In this document: positions 41,848-50,915 of the stretch, one piece after another
Position numbering within the stretch: the first letter of the stretch is position 1
How the letters are laid out: each line of letters begins with the position of its first letter
NCBI GenBank assembly: GCA_036557885.1
Contig: DATBGS010000164.1
Span: 1-60,764 of the forward strand
Direction of reading: 5' to 3'
Length of the DNA: 60,764 nt
Source of the DNA: DATBGS01 sp036557885
Lineage (GTDB): Bacteria; Chloroflexota; Ktedonobacteria; Ktedonobacterales; DATBGS01
Position numbers and translations under genes: made by a program
The notes under the pieces: generated by a model
What the model was told of the DNA's origin: nothing
The model's database searches: none
Seen by the model: only the letters and a program-made list of their open reading frames with translations

Positions 41848-41877
41848 AGCTGGAAGGCATGACGCCTTCCAGCTTTT
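41848..41877 (+). terminator. Terminator of gene 40871
   Basis: AGCTGGAAGGC and GCCTTCCAGCT around a 5-nt loop, then TTTT. Nine nt after the stop, in the convergent gap with gene 41899. Confidence 0.85.
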
Positions 41878-41898
41878 GGTTGGCTGAAGGGCAAGCCT

Positions 41899-43116
41899 TC
41901 ATCCCCCAACGGCGGCCAGGTCTGCTGGCAAAGCGACGGGCAGCGCGGGCAGCGTGCTGTGCGCGCTGGCATCGGCGGCCAGCAGCACGCCAAAACGCCA
42001 GATGAAATGCCCCTGGTCCACGTTATTATGCTGAAGCGCTAGCTCGCAGCCCGCGACCCCTTGATTGCGGAGCGTGGCGACAGTCCACCGCTCCCCGCTC
42101 AGCGCGTGTGCCTGCTCATCACCAAGCATCAGCGAGCCGGTTGCGCACAGAAGCTGCGCAAGCTGCTGCTCTGGGCTGCCTTCCGAGGAGGGCAGCGGCG
42201 CGACCTGCCAGCCAGTTGCGGCATCATAGGCGAGAAAGAGCGTGAGCAGCGTGGGCGACACCGGAAACGTCACCTCGCTGATGACCTGGCCTGTGGCGCT
42301 CGCAAAGCGCCAGCGGAGGGCGAAAGGCACGCGCACTTCCCAGAAGTGGCCGCTAGGGGTGTAATCTGGCGAAAACCCGCTGTAATTCACACAGGTGAGG
42401 TGCAAACAAAAGATATCCCGCTGCCCACGCTGCGTAGTTGGCACCAGGAACGCGCTGGCAAAGAGCGGCCCGGTCTGGCGCTGGCTCTGTATCGTCCCAT
42501 CGGGAGCCAGGCCAGTGACGATGGCGGATTGGGCGGGCGCGGCGATTGTTTGCTGCGCGGTGAGCGCCTGCGCAATCCGCGCCGTGATCTCTTGCTGCTG
42601 CTCCGGTGGCAGATCAACCAGGGTAAAGGGCATGATCAGGGTATTCAACGCTTGCGGGTCAACGGTGATGGCGCGCCCGGCGTTACACGGCTCGAAGCTG
42701 TACGGCGTGATGGATTGGGGCGGCGGAAACTGGCAGGTGCGCGGGCGGAACGGGGGCACATCAAGCGTGATGCTGTAGGGCGGCTGGCCGCTCATTTTGA
42801 GAGTCAGCGGGGGCGAGCCAGGCTGAGGCTGGCCGTTGATCGTGACGGAGCCGTAGTTGACGTTGCTGATGATGCTCACGATGGGCGGGGGCGGCTGGCT
42901 GCGCAGGGGCGTTTGGGCGGGCGTCGCTGGCACAAGCACAGGCCAGAAGGTCACGACGACCAGCGCGCAGGCTGCCAGCGCGAGGCCAAGCTGCCCCAGG
43001 CGCCTGCGCCAGGAGAGAGGCCGACTGAGCACCGCCTCCAGTTCGATCAGGGGCAACTCTTTGGCAAGCATCTCCTGGTCTTCGGAGGAAGGTGGCTCAT
43101 AGGGGGATTGGCTCAC
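41899..43116 (-). CDS. Membrane-anchored exported protein (paralogue of gene 690)
   Basis: 405 residues from a GTG at 43116 with AGGAG 7 nt upstream. An acidic head with LPLIELEAVL, SWRRRLGQ and one membrane helix (LGLALAACALVVVTFWPVLV) precede a Pro-rich linker and an outside domain. It shares with gene 690 VDLPPEQQQEITARI, SQRQTGPLFASAFLV, RWRFASATGQV and WRFGVLLAADASAH. Cysteines occur in pairs, fitting disulphides outside the cell. Unknown role. Confidence 0.8.
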   Translation of the reverse strand: MSQSPYEPPSSEDQEMLAKELPLIELEAVLSRPLSWRRRLGQLGLALAACALVVVTFWPVLVPATPAQTPLRSQPPPPIVSIISNVNYGSVTINGQPQPGSPPLTLKMSGQPPYSITLDVPPFRPRTCQFPPPQSITPYSFEPCNAGRAITVDPQALNTLIMPFTLVDLPPEQQQEITARIAQALTAQQTIAAPAQSAIVTGLAPDGTIQSQRQTGPLFASAFLVPTTQRGQRDIFCLHLTCVNYSGFSPDYTPSGHFWEVRVPFALRWRFASATGQVISEVTFPVSPTLLTLFLAYDAATGWQVAPLPSSEGSPEQQLAQLLCATGSLMLGDEQAHALSGERWTVATLRNQGVAGCELALQHNNVDQGHFIWRFGVLLAADASAHSTLPALPVALPADLAAVGG

Positions 43117-43260
43117 ATCCGGCTCCTGGCGCTCGCTACGCTTTGCTGCTGCACAACACACTACTGCTCGCCTGTGCTGCCGCGCTACATTCACCGGGCG
43201 TGGCTCCAGTATATCAGAGCGCCGCGCAGGATGCCAGCATGGGATGCAGTTTTGTGGCGC

Positions 43261-43290
43261 TTGACACTTTTAGTCGCAAGGCGCTATACT
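43261..43290 (+). promoter_or_regulatory. Promoter of the TIR-DnaJ gene
   Basis: TTGACA, 18-bp spacer, TATACT; 82 nt before the ATG at 43373. Confidence 0.6.
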
Positions 43291-43372
43291 GCTCCTTAGC
43301 AGCAATATATCTCTACCCCTAACCATTGCTTGCTCTCACCTTCCTCGATGCTGGATGTGAAGGAGAAGGAAG

Positions 43373-44437
43373 ATGGCAGACGCCGCGCTTCGCATCTTTA
43401 TCAGTTATTCCCGCACAGATAGCACCTTTGTGGATCGGCTTGAAAGCGACCTAAATGCCAATCGGTTTCACGCTTGGGTGGATCGGCGCAAGCTTGAGGG
43501 CGGCCAGGATTGGATGGATGAACTGGAGAAGGCCATTGATGCCTGTCATGTGGTGTTAATAGTCGTTTCTCCCGATGCTGTTAAGTCCGAGTATGTCCGT
43601 ATGGAATATCGTCATGGGCGAGCGCAAGGCAAAAGCCTCATCCCTGTCCACCTTCGAACAACGCAAAAAATCCCTATGGACCTCAGCACTCTCCAGTGGG
43701 TTAATTTTCAAGAAGCCTATGAAGAAGGGTTGCGCGATCTCTTGATTGCCCTCAACCGTTTGAGTATTCCAGTCGTCTCAGCCACTCTGCCTCTTTCTGA
43801 TGACCAGGCATACGGCTCTGCTCAACCACAGACCCCAACCAGCGACCCGCAAAAGGGCAGCACAGCCTCCACAGCAAATACCAGCAAACATGGTGAAGAC
43901 ATTCACCAGCCTGTTGAGCTTTCATTAGGAGAGGCTTATAATGGCACCAAGCGCACCTTTCTTATCCAATCCCCTCTCTATTGCCCTTCCTGCTCAGGCA
44001 CTGGCGAAATATTAGGGAAAGCCTGCACGATGTGTAATGGAGAGGGGCAGACGACACGTAGGAAGCGCATCGAAGTTGCTATCCCAGCAGGAGTGGTTAC
44101 TGGTTCTAAGGTACGAGTGGCTGGTGAAGGTCAGCTTGGCCTCGCTGGGGCACCGCGAGGAGACCTCTTTCTGGTCATCACTGTTCTTCCCAATCCAAAT
44201 TATAAACGCGAGAGCAATGACCTTTTTACCGATCTTCCTGTGGAGCTAGGTACGTTGAAGCAGGGGGGCGAGGTGATAGTTGCCCTCCCTGATGGCAAGC
44301 GTGTCCTACTCACGATCCCGCCTAAAACCCAGAATGGGCAGGAATTTCGCTTAACAGGCAAAGGGATGTCAAACATAAAGGATGGAACCAGAGGAAACCT
44401 TTATATCAAGGTGCATGTTATTCTGAAGTTTGATTAA
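43373..44437 (+). CDS. TIR domain fused to DnaJ C-terminal chaperone domain
   Basis: 354 residues with a GGAGAAGGAAG ribosome site. TIR (1-130): RIFISYSRTDSTFVDRLESD, WVDRRKLEGGQDWMDELEKA, IVVSPDAVKSEYVRMEYRHG, with Glu78 where NAD-cleaving TIRs have the catalytic Glu. After a Ser/Thr/Gln linker comes DnaJ domain I/II: QPVELSLGEAYNGTKRTFLI, two CxxCxGxG repeats in place of four (Cys204, 207, 218, 221), then GDLFLVITVLPNPNYKRESN and the second beta-barrel. There is no J domain. So a TIR replaces the part that calls Hsp70. Confidence 0.9.
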   Translation: MADAALRIFISYSRTDSTFVDRLESDLNANRFHAWVDRRKLEGGQDWMDELEKAIDACHVVLIVVSPDAVKSEYVRMEYRHGRAQGKSLIPVHLRTTQKIPMDLSTLQWVNFQEAYEEGLRDLLIALNRLSIPVVSATLPLSDDQAYGSAQPQTPTSDPQKGSTASTANTSKHGEDIHQPVELSLGEAYNGTKRTFLIQSPLYCPSCSGTGEILGKACTMCNGEGQTTRRKRIEVAIPAGVVTGSKVRVAGEGQLGLAGAPRGDLFLVITVLPNPNYKRESNDLFTDLPVELGTLKQGGEVIVALPDGKRVLLTIPPKTQNGQEFRLTGKGMSNIKDGTRGNLYIKVHVILKFD

Positions 44438-44451
44438 ATTGCCTGGTAGAG

Positions 44452-45912
44452 CTACCCCTCCCCATACCCCAGCGGCGCCCGGAAGCCGCCAAACTCCTCC
44501 TCGATCAGCGCGGCAAAGCGCAGGGGCGTGTGATCTTCCAGGTAGGGGCCGATGGCCTGCAAGCCAATGGGCAGGCCGTCGTGCGTCTGGGCTACAGGAA
44601 AGGCCGTTGAGGGCTGGCCGCAAAGCGTGGCGACGCCTGGATAGGTATCCTGCAAGCCGTAGCTGACGGTCTGGCTCGCCACCTGAAGCGTGCGCTGCTC
44701 AAAGGGGCGGTCATCGTGCGGGAAGGCGTTGACGCAGTTGGCCGGGGCCAGCAAGATGTCCCACTCGCGGAAGAAGGCGCGATACGCGGCGCGGTAATGC
44801 TCGCGCCTGGTATGCCAGATGACATACTCGCCCGTGTGCGCTTCCAGCGCGTCAGCCGAGGCGTCGGCAAACTCGTCGTGCTTCTGGCGCAGTTCTTCCA
44901 TCTGCTTGCGGCGCCCATCGGCGGAGCGGCCTAGCGCCATGATCGTTGAGAGGATGGAGAGATAGACCTTGTAATAGGCGCGCAGGTCGCCAAAGTCTTC
45001 CGGCTGCGCCTCTTCGACCTTCGCGCCCAGGCCGCGCAACCGCTCCACCAGCCGCGCCTGCGCCGCCAGAATCTCCTGCTCCACTGGCAGCCAGGGGATG
45101 GGCGGCAACACGGCTACGCGAAAGTCGCGCAGGCGCGTGTGGCGCGCGGGCGGGATGTTCAGCGACCACGCGGCATCTTCGCCCGCCTCCGGCCCGGCAA
45201 TGAGGTCAAAGGCCAGTTCCAGATCGGCAGCGCTGCGGGCCAGCGGCCCCTGCACCGACATGCTGGCCGTCACGTTGGGCAGCGGCGAGCCGGGGAAATG
45301 CCCGGAGCGCGGCACCGCAGTTTCGCTGGGCTTGTGTCCAAAGAGGCCACAAAACGCCGAGGGGATGCGAATGGAGCCGCCAATATCGCTGCCAAACTCC
45401 AGCGGCGTCAGTCCTGCCGCCAGCGCCGCCGAACTGCCGCCGCTGCTCCCGCCGGGGCTGCGCTCCAGATTCCAGGGGTTGCGCGTGCGCCCAAAGAGCT
45501 TGTTGTTGCTCTGCCAGTCCCCGGCATAGGGCGGGACGTTGGTCTTGCCCATGATGACCGCGCCTGCCGCGCGCACCCGCGCCGTCAGTGGGGCATCGGC
45601 CTGGGCGATGTTGTTGGCATAGCGGGGAATGCCCGCTGTGCTGGGCAAACCCTGCACGTGGATGCAATCTTTGATGGTCAGCGGCAGGCCCAGCAGCGGC
45701 GCATCTTCGCCACGCGCACGCGCTGCGTCTGCGGCCTGGGCCGCCACCCGCGCCCGCTCATAATCGGGCGTGACGATGGCGTTGAGCGTCGGGTTATAGC
45801 GCTCGATGCGGCGCAGGTGCAGTTCTAGCAGTTCCACTGCGGAAACTTCGCGCTGGCGCAGGGCGCGCAGCATGGCGTTTGCCGGGGCAAAGGGGTCAAC
45901 AGAGGCAGGCAT
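44452..45912 (-). CDS. Amidase signature-family hydrolase
   Basis: 486 residues. Catalytic Lys in PLTIKDCIHV, and the Ser-cis-Ser triad in RSPGGSSGGSSAALAAGLTP, followed by FGSDIGGSIRIPSAFCGLFG. Length and layout match the family, which hydrolyses amides including acyl-amides and Glu-tRNA partners. Absence of gatB/gatC neighbours argues against GatA. Substrate unknown. Convergent with the TIR-DnaJ gene. Confidence 0.93.
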   Translation of the reverse strand: MPASVDPFAPANAMLRALRQREVSAVELLELHLRRIERYNPTLNAIVTPDYERARVAAQAADAARARGEDAPLLGLPLTIKDCIHVQGLPSTAGIPRYANNIAQADAPLTARVRAAGAVIMGKTNVPPYAGDWQSNNKLFGRTRNPWNLERSPGGSSGGSSAALAAGLTPLEFGSDIGGSIRIPSAFCGLFGHKPSETAVPRSGHFPGSPLPNVTASMSVQGPLARSAADLELAFDLIAGPEAGEDAAWSLNIPPARHTRLRDFRVAVLPPIPWLPVEQEILAAQARLVERLRGLGAKVEEAQPEDFGDLRAYYKVYLSILSTIMALGRSADGRRKQMEELRQKHDEFADASADALEAHTGEYVIWHTRREHYRAAYRAFFREWDILLAPANCVNAFPHDDRPFEQRTLQVASQTVSYGLQDTYPGVATLCGQPSTAFPVAQTHDGLPIGLQAIGPYLEDHTPLRFAALIEEEFGGFRAPLGYGEG

Positions 45913-45946
45913 GGCTGCTCCTTCTTTCTTCTTTCGCTACAAGCAC

Positions 45947-46765
45947 CTATTTGGCGCTGACGGGCTGGGGCACCTTCCCGGCCTGGATTTCGGCCAGGTC
46001 GTGTTCAATGTTGGGCAGAAAGGCCACGTTGACCCAGATGCCCCAATCGCTTAGATCAAAGATGCTCGCGTGCTTCCGGCCAAAAATATCCTGATAGGTG
46101 ATGCTGAGCCGCGCCAGAAAGTGATCGGCGGTGTCAGCGGGGGCTGCGGCGCGCTCCGGTGGGATGTGCAGCTTGTGCCCCTTAATGTGATGATGCTCAG
46201 CAAAGACCGGGGCACTCTGGCGCAGATAGACCTTCACCGGATTGCTCTCGGCTGGCAGGGGCATATCGAACCGACAGAGGTACTGCAAGGCATCCGCAGG
46301 CGCCGGAGCGGGCGGCAGGACGACCAGCCAGATGTTGGTGGCAACGCCGTTGCCCACGTTCTGAAGGGTGACGAATGTATTTGGCGAGTTCCAGTCAAAC
46401 ACCATCGGCTCATCCAGTTCGCGCACCTCGCTCAGATCAGCAACGGCAGGGACGAGCAGCGGGCGGCTGGCGTTGTACTGCGCTTCCAAAAATTCCTGGC
46501 GGTGTTCCTCTTGCGCTTTCTCTGCCTGCCCAAAGGCTTCTTGCGCCAGCGCGCGCCCAACGTAGATGCCGCGCAGCCCCACAACCACCGCCAGCAGCGT
46601 GGCGATAGCGGCAATGGTCGTGGCTAAGGCTACAAGTCCCACCGGGTCCGTAATCCAGGTGTGTACCCAGTCCCGAAAGCCTGCTGAGAGAGGATAGGCG
46701 ATAATGCTGGCAAGCAGCACGAGAACGATGATGCCTATCAGGATATTGAGCGAGCGCTTACTCAT
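45947..46765 (-). CDS. Two-helix membrane protein with soluble C-terminal domain
   Basis: 272 residues. Two membrane helices (about 8-27 and 42-66), a Gln/Glu-rich coiled-coil linker (EEAFG-like, residues 75-95) and a beta-rich domain of 170 residues with PMVFDWNSPNTFVTLQNVGN, GVATNIWLVVLPP and SITYQDIFGRKHASIFDL. This is a common unnamed architecture in environmental bacteria. It begins 34 nt after the amidase start on the same strand and may share its transcript. Confidence 0.75.
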   Translation of the reverse strand: MSKRSLNILIGIIVLVLLASIIAYPLSAGFRDWVHTWITDPVGLVALATTIAAIATLLAVVVGLRGIYVGRALAQEAFGQAEKAQEEHRQEFLEAQYNASRPLLVPAVADLSEVRELDEPMVFDWNSPNTFVTLQNVGNGVATNIWLVVLPPAPAPADALQYLCRFDMPLPAESNPVKVYLRQSAPVFAEHHHIKGHKLHIPPERAAAPADTADHFLARLSITYQDIFGRKHASIFDLSDWGIWVNVAFLPNIEHDLAEIQAGKVPQPVSAK

Positions 46766-46937
46766 GACGTTTTCTCCTACGATGATGCTTCACAACCAGG
46801 CATGCTGACCATTTCCACGCCGAGAGACACAGCAGCCCTACCATTTTAACGTATCAGCGGCTTGTTTTGATGAGAAAGCGAAAAGAAGGCGCGCTGACTT
46901 GTTCTCGCTTGAGCGCGCAGACAAATTTACCACATGC

Positions 46938-46966
46938 TTGCAATCCTGTGACTCTCTCTCTATAAT
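46938..46966 (+). promoter_or_regulatory. Promoter of the TadE/G-like gene
   Basis: TTGCAA, 17-bp spacer, TATAAT, 64 nt before the ATG at 47030. Confidence 0.6.
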
Positions 46967-47029
46967 GCCAACGTTTATTGTCACTCTTCTCTGCTGGAGC
47001 GTCTGCCAGATACCATGAAGGAGCCTCTG

Positions 47030-48703
47030 ATGAATGCCACCCTTACTGACGCTCAAGCTCCTTCGGCCCGGCGGCGCCAGCGCGGACAAACCCTGATCAT
47101 CATGGCCTTTCTGATGGTCTTCCTGATTTCGCTGCTGGGGTTGGTCGTTGATACGGTGCGGTTGTATATCCTGAGCATCCAGGCCGAACGAGCAGCAGAG
47201 GCGGGCGCGCTGGCAGGCGCACTGTATATGCCCAACTTCTACGATGCGAGCAACCCGGCACCCGATGGGGAATACGCCACCAGGCGTATCTGCGAAGCGG
47301 TGAAGCAAAACGGCATCACGAGCTGCCCCGTAGCAGCCGGTCAGATTGGGGTCACGCCCTCGCTCGTGGCCGGAAATCAATACCGGCTTCAGGTGACGGT
47401 GACACTGCAAGCCAATGTCTTCTTCCTGGCGTTTGTGTCTCCTGGCTTTTCCACCGCGACGGTCAGCCGCAGCGCGGTGGCAGAATATCTGCCCGCCATT
47501 CAGCTTGGCTCGCGCACCTCCTACTTTGGGGATGCGCAGGACGGGCTGCAAGCGTTTGTGGCGCATATCAACGGCCCCTGGGAGCAGAAAGAACATGGGG
47601 ACGCCTATACCCCCAAGTTTGAGGATGGCTGGACCGATCCTGTCACTCACCCTGACACCTGCTGTAGCCCGGTGCCGCGCTTTTTACCCAATATGGTTTC
47701 GACCAATCTTCAGAAATATCCCAGCGCCATTGCCAACCCTGACAGCCAGCCGACAGGCTTTACCGGCGCGAGCGGAACGCTGGGCTATAACTATCAGATT
47801 GTCGTGCCTGCAACCGCCGCGAGCGGTGTTGAGGTGCAAATCGCTACCCCGGCCTTCAATCCCTATGGCGGGGGAGCGGATAACGAAGATAACCTGTGCG
47901 ATGACCCGTCTTTAACGCCATCACCGTGTGCAAGCGACCAGGGCATCAACTATATGCAGTTGACCTATTCGCTGTATTCGACGCCGCTGCTTTTTGAGCG
48001 CAGCCAGGATGTCCTGGTGGCCTCGTTTTCGCCGCCTTCGCTTGATCTGCTGGCCGCCGACCTGACCAAGCATGGCTGTGGAGGTGCGCAGGCGTTTGAC
48101 CCGGCGGCCCAGACCTGCGTGGCGCAGCCCGCCTATCTCAATGGCTGGTATACGCTCGCTACCCTCAACAGCCTCGGCACGTACCGGCTGGTTGTGGAGG
48201 CAACCGGCGGCTACGGCCAGCATAACTATGGGGTGAAGCTGACCGATACCAGCAACAATGTCTTCGCCAACGGGAGCGGCGTGAGCATTAAAGCCTGGAA
48301 TGATATGTGCGTGGCCTTCAACCTTTCCGCCGGAGTCACCTCGACCTTTGATCTGGCGGAAATTCCGGCGGCCTACGCGGGCAAAACGCTCAACTTCAGC
48401 CTCTTCGACCCAGGCGACGGCGGCGGCAATATCTTTATGCGCATTCTGGACCCCAGCGGCAATCCCGCGACCTGGCCCAATTGGGCGCTCACCGTCCCCG
48501 CATCCAACGGTACGCAACTGAACGCCAGCGGGGGACGCTACAACGGGCAATGGCTGCATGTGCCCATCCAGATTCCCACCAGCTACAACCCCGCAGCAGG
48601 CGCGGACTGGTGGCAGGTGGAATACTTTGCGTCGCAGGCAGGCGGAGACGTGCTCTCCATCAACGTCTCGCTGGCTGGCAGCCCGATTCACCTGACGCCA
48701 TAG
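47030..48703 (+). CDS. TadE/TadG-like Flp pilus-associated protein
   Basis: 557 residues from the ATG at 47030 (AAGGAG 6 nt upstream). RRRQRGQTLIIMAFLMVFLI with LLGLVVDTVRLYILSIQAER AAE, at residues about 15-60, is the TadE/TadG start: basic residues, then GQ and one helix followed by an Ala-rich segment. The rest is an outside region with paired cysteines and two Ig-like or DUF4397-like domains. TadG anchors in the membrane and helps pilus assembly; other tad genes are absent, so it may be a solo surface protein. Confidence 0.8.
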   Translation: MNATLTDAQAPSARRRQRGQTLIIMAFLMVFLISLLGLVVDTVRLYILSIQAERAAEAGALAGALYMPNFYDASNPAPDGEYATRRICEAVKQNGITSCPVAAGQIGVTPSLVAGNQYRLQVTVTLQANVFFLAFVSPGFSTATVSRSAVAEYLPAIQLGSRTSYFGDAQDGLQAFVAHINGPWEQKEHGDAYTPKFEDGWTDPVTHPDTCCSPVPRFLPNMVSTNLQKYPSAIANPDSQPTGFTGASGTLGYNYQIVVPATAASGVEVQIATPAFNPYGGGADNEDNLCDDPSLTPSPCASDQGINYMQLTYSLYSTPLLFERSQDVLVASFSPPSLDLLAADLTKHGCGGAQAFDPAAQTCVAQPAYLNGWYTLATLNSLGTYRLVVEATGGYGQHNYGVKLTDTSNNVFANGSGVSIKAWNDMCVAFNLSAGVTSTFDLAEIPAAYAGKTLNFSLFDPGDGGGNIFMRILDPSGNPATWPNWALTVPASNGTQLNASGGRYNGQWLHVPIQIPTSYNPAAGADWWQVEYFASQAGGDVLSINVSLAGSPIHLTP

Positions 48704-48930
48704 GCTGGCGAATAAATTCGCGCCTATGGGCGTTCCGCCACCAAGTCCGCCTGCGCGGACTCCCCACCCCAGGCGTAACTGCTTGTAGCGCCGCCGACCC
48801 CGGCGGCGAATCGTCGCACGTGCGAACAGTGGCAATATGCGAAGAGGCTGGCGGTTAAAAGCCGCGCCTAAGGGCGTCTGCGGACGCCACCAAGTCCGCC
48901 TGCGCGGACTCCCCACCCCAGGCTGGCGTG
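48704..48930. repeat. Two GGCTGGCG-class repeat units
   Basis: Unit 1 (48704-48773) has GGCTGGCGAATAAATTCGC, GCCTATGGGCGTTCCGCC, ACCAAGTCCGCCTGCGCGG and CCACCCCAGGC. Unit 2 (48845-48930) has GGCTGGCGGTTAAAAGCCGC with the same core and CCCCAGGCTGGCG end. A TAGCGCCGCC/GGCGGCG hairpin separates them. They follow the TadE/G stop directly. Confidence 0.85.
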
Positions 48931-48933
48931 CCT

Positions 48934-49026
48934 GCTTGTAGCGCCGTCTCCCAGGCGGCGTATCGTGGCAAACGCGAACGGTGACGGCTGGCGACGATAC
49001 GCCGTCTGGGAGACGGCGCTACAAGC
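48934..49026. repeat. Inverted repeat with 33-bp arms
   Basis: GCTTGTAGCGCCGTCTCCCA and its complement (48934-48966 with 48994-49026) match at 32 of 33 positions. It completes a 320-bp run of repeats between convergent genes 47030 and 49042. Confidence 0.9.
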
Positions 49027-49041
49027 GAAATCGCTCTCCTG

Positions 49042-50754
49042 TCAGCGCCTCCGTCCCTCTATCTTGCGGTGTATTTGGTCTGGGGAGTTTTTTAGCGCCC
49101 ACGAACACACGAAAACAACATATGCCAATCCGCTACAACCTACCAGGGCCACAAACCCAGCAAGAAATGAGATTGCCCAGCCATATCCAAACCCAAAACC
49201 CCAATTGAAAATGGAACCCAGGGCGATAAAAAGGAGCCAGATTACCGGACTTCCAAACAAAAGCCCGTTGAATAAAGGGGTTGGAACATCTACATCAGCA
49301 AAATTATCAAATAAAATAAGGAAAACTATTATTCCCGTTATACCCACTCCGAGGATGGTGCCAAAAATCATCTGGTGCCTGAGCGTGACGGTATTCACCA
49401 CATTAAACCAAAGATGGCCCACCTCTGGGTGGTCATACTGAAGTGGTGAGAACAACCAGGTAACGCCAAACACAAGCGCTCCACTTGCCAGGAGGATAAA
49501 GCTTCCTGCCACCAGCCCCATCGCCCGGTGGTATCCAAGGGGATATGCGATCAGCGCCAGAGCAGCAGTGACCTGAATGGCCCAGGCCCATGATTGGGTC
49601 AGCATGCCAACGCTAACACCCACACCTCCTAGCAGGCAAAACGCCAGCAGGTAGGCGGGTGGTCCTGGTACCTCATCAACAAATTCTTTGCGCTGTTGTT
49701 TACGCTCGGAGGCTTGCTCAGCTTTTTTCATTGCCTCAGCTTTTGCTGCCTGGGTTCTGTTCTGAGCATTCATGGTTTCTTGAAAACTCGGAGGCGCTTT
49801 GACTCCAACGAGTCTGGCTAGCCCTGCCGGGTCGCCATAATAGGGGGCGTCGCGCCAGAGCAATTCTAACTGCGTTTTGAGCGCCACAACGTCTTTTTCT
49901 TTGGCAAACTCCTGGGCATTCTCATAAATCCAGGCGTATTTCTGGTTCTGCTGGGCAACGGGCAGGCGCCTTTGCGCCTGCTCATCCTTTGGCTCCAGCC
50001 GCAGCAAGGCTTGCCACGCGCCGATCTCCTGGCCCCAGACCCCCGTGCGGTGCGCCTGTTCCGCCTGGCTGCGCAGGCGCTGCACACGCAGCGGATGCAG
50101 TTCGGCCTGCAACTGCTGCATCTGGGGCGCCAGCGTCCCATTGCCAAAGGCCGGGTCGCGGTCCAGCACCTGCTTCCAGAAAATGGCCGTGCGCTCCAGA
50201 TCGTTCCTGCCTTTGGCGGCCACGCCCGCGCGATAGAGTTGGTTCAGATCGGCGGCGGGCAGCGGCGCCGCTGGTTGGGGCGCCACCAACACTGGCAGTT
50301 CCGCGTCGCTGATGGAGGGCGGCGGAGCAGCAGAGCGCGGCCTGGACGCCGGAAGCGCGGCAAGCGCCTGACGGCTGAGGGCAACCAGCAAGTCGGCCAG
50401 CCCCTTGTCATAGTTGCCCTCAAAGTTGACCCATTGGATGTCATTCAATTCAAATGGGACTTTGGTGGTTCGCCAGTTGAGGGGAATGATCGGCTTGTTC
50501 TGCGAATCAGCATAACGGTATTCGCGGCGCACATACTTGGAGGCCATCGCCTCTGGCGAAAGAACCACCACCAGAAGCTGGCAGCGCTCAATAGCTTTTT
50601 CCAGTTCAGCCGACCAGTCCTGGCCGCCTTCCAGCTTGCGGCGGTCTACCCAAGGTTGAAAGTTACGCGCCTTGAGGTCAGCTTCGAGACGGTCTACAAA
50701 CTCGCTGTCGGTGCGCGAATAGCTGATAAAGAGGCTGAGCGGCGTGTCAGGCAT
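49042..50754 (-). CDS. TIR domain protein with helical linker and eight-helix membrane domain
   Basis: 570 residues. TIR (1-130): SLFISYSRTDSEFVDRLEAD, WVDRRKLEGGQDWSAELEKA, VVVLSPEAMASKYVRREYRY, with Glu78 at the catalytic place; it is close to the TIR of the gene at 43373. A Pro/Ala linker and TPR-like helices (about 180-330) follow, and then a charged coiled coil (KAEAMKKAEQASERKQQRKE). The last 190 residues hold six to eight membrane helices. The TIR end should face the cytoplasm. This fits a membrane-bound sensor or effector of defence or signalling; the trigger is unknown. Confidence 0.85.
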   Translation of the reverse strand: MPDTPLSLFISYSRTDSEFVDRLEADLKARNFQPWVDRRKLEGGQDWSAELEKAIERCQLLVVVLSPEAMASKYVRREYRYADSQNKPIIPLNWRTTKVPFELNDIQWVNFEGNYDKGLADLLVALSRQALAALPASRPRSAAPPPSISDAELPVLVAPQPAAPLPAADLNQLYRAGVAAKGRNDLERTAIFWKQVLDRDPAFGNGTLAPQMQQLQAELHPLRVQRLRSQAEQAHRTGVWGQEIGAWQALLRLEPKDEQAQRRLPVAQQNQKYAWIYENAQEFAKEKDVVALKTQLELLWRDAPYYGDPAGLARLVGVKAPPSFQETMNAQNRTQAAKAEAMKKAEQASERKQQRKEFVDEVPGPPAYLLAFCLLGGVGVSVGMLTQSWAWAIQVTAALALIAYPLGYHRAMGLVAGSFILLASGALVFGVTWLFSPLQYDHPEVGHLWFNVVNTVTLRHQMIFGTILGVGITGIIVFLILFDNFADVDVPTPLFNGLLFGSPVIWLLFIALGSIFNWGFGFGYGWAISFLAGFVALVGCSGLAYVVFVCSWALKNSPDQIHRKIEGRRR

Positions 50755-50880
50755 TGCGCGACTCCTTCACATCCACGTCGAGAGGTACGCCAGGGAGATG
50801 TCGAGCGAGGGCGGGTACAGAGCACAGCACTCGCTATAGATCAGCAGTATATAGCCTTGCTTCTTGCTGCGTCAAGGGGC

Positions 50881-50909
50881 TTGACTTTTAGCGCACGTTC
50901 GGTTACAAT
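50881..50909 (+). promoter_or_regulatory. Promoter of leader D
   Basis: TTGACT-17-TACAAT; spacer TTTAGCGCACGTTCGGT resembles leaders A and C. Confidence 0.7.
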
Positions 50910-50915
50910 ATCCTT

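Noticed and set aside
48704..49026. CRISPR array
   Set aside because: Repeats are palindromic, of unequal length and not regularly spaced, and no cas gene is present.
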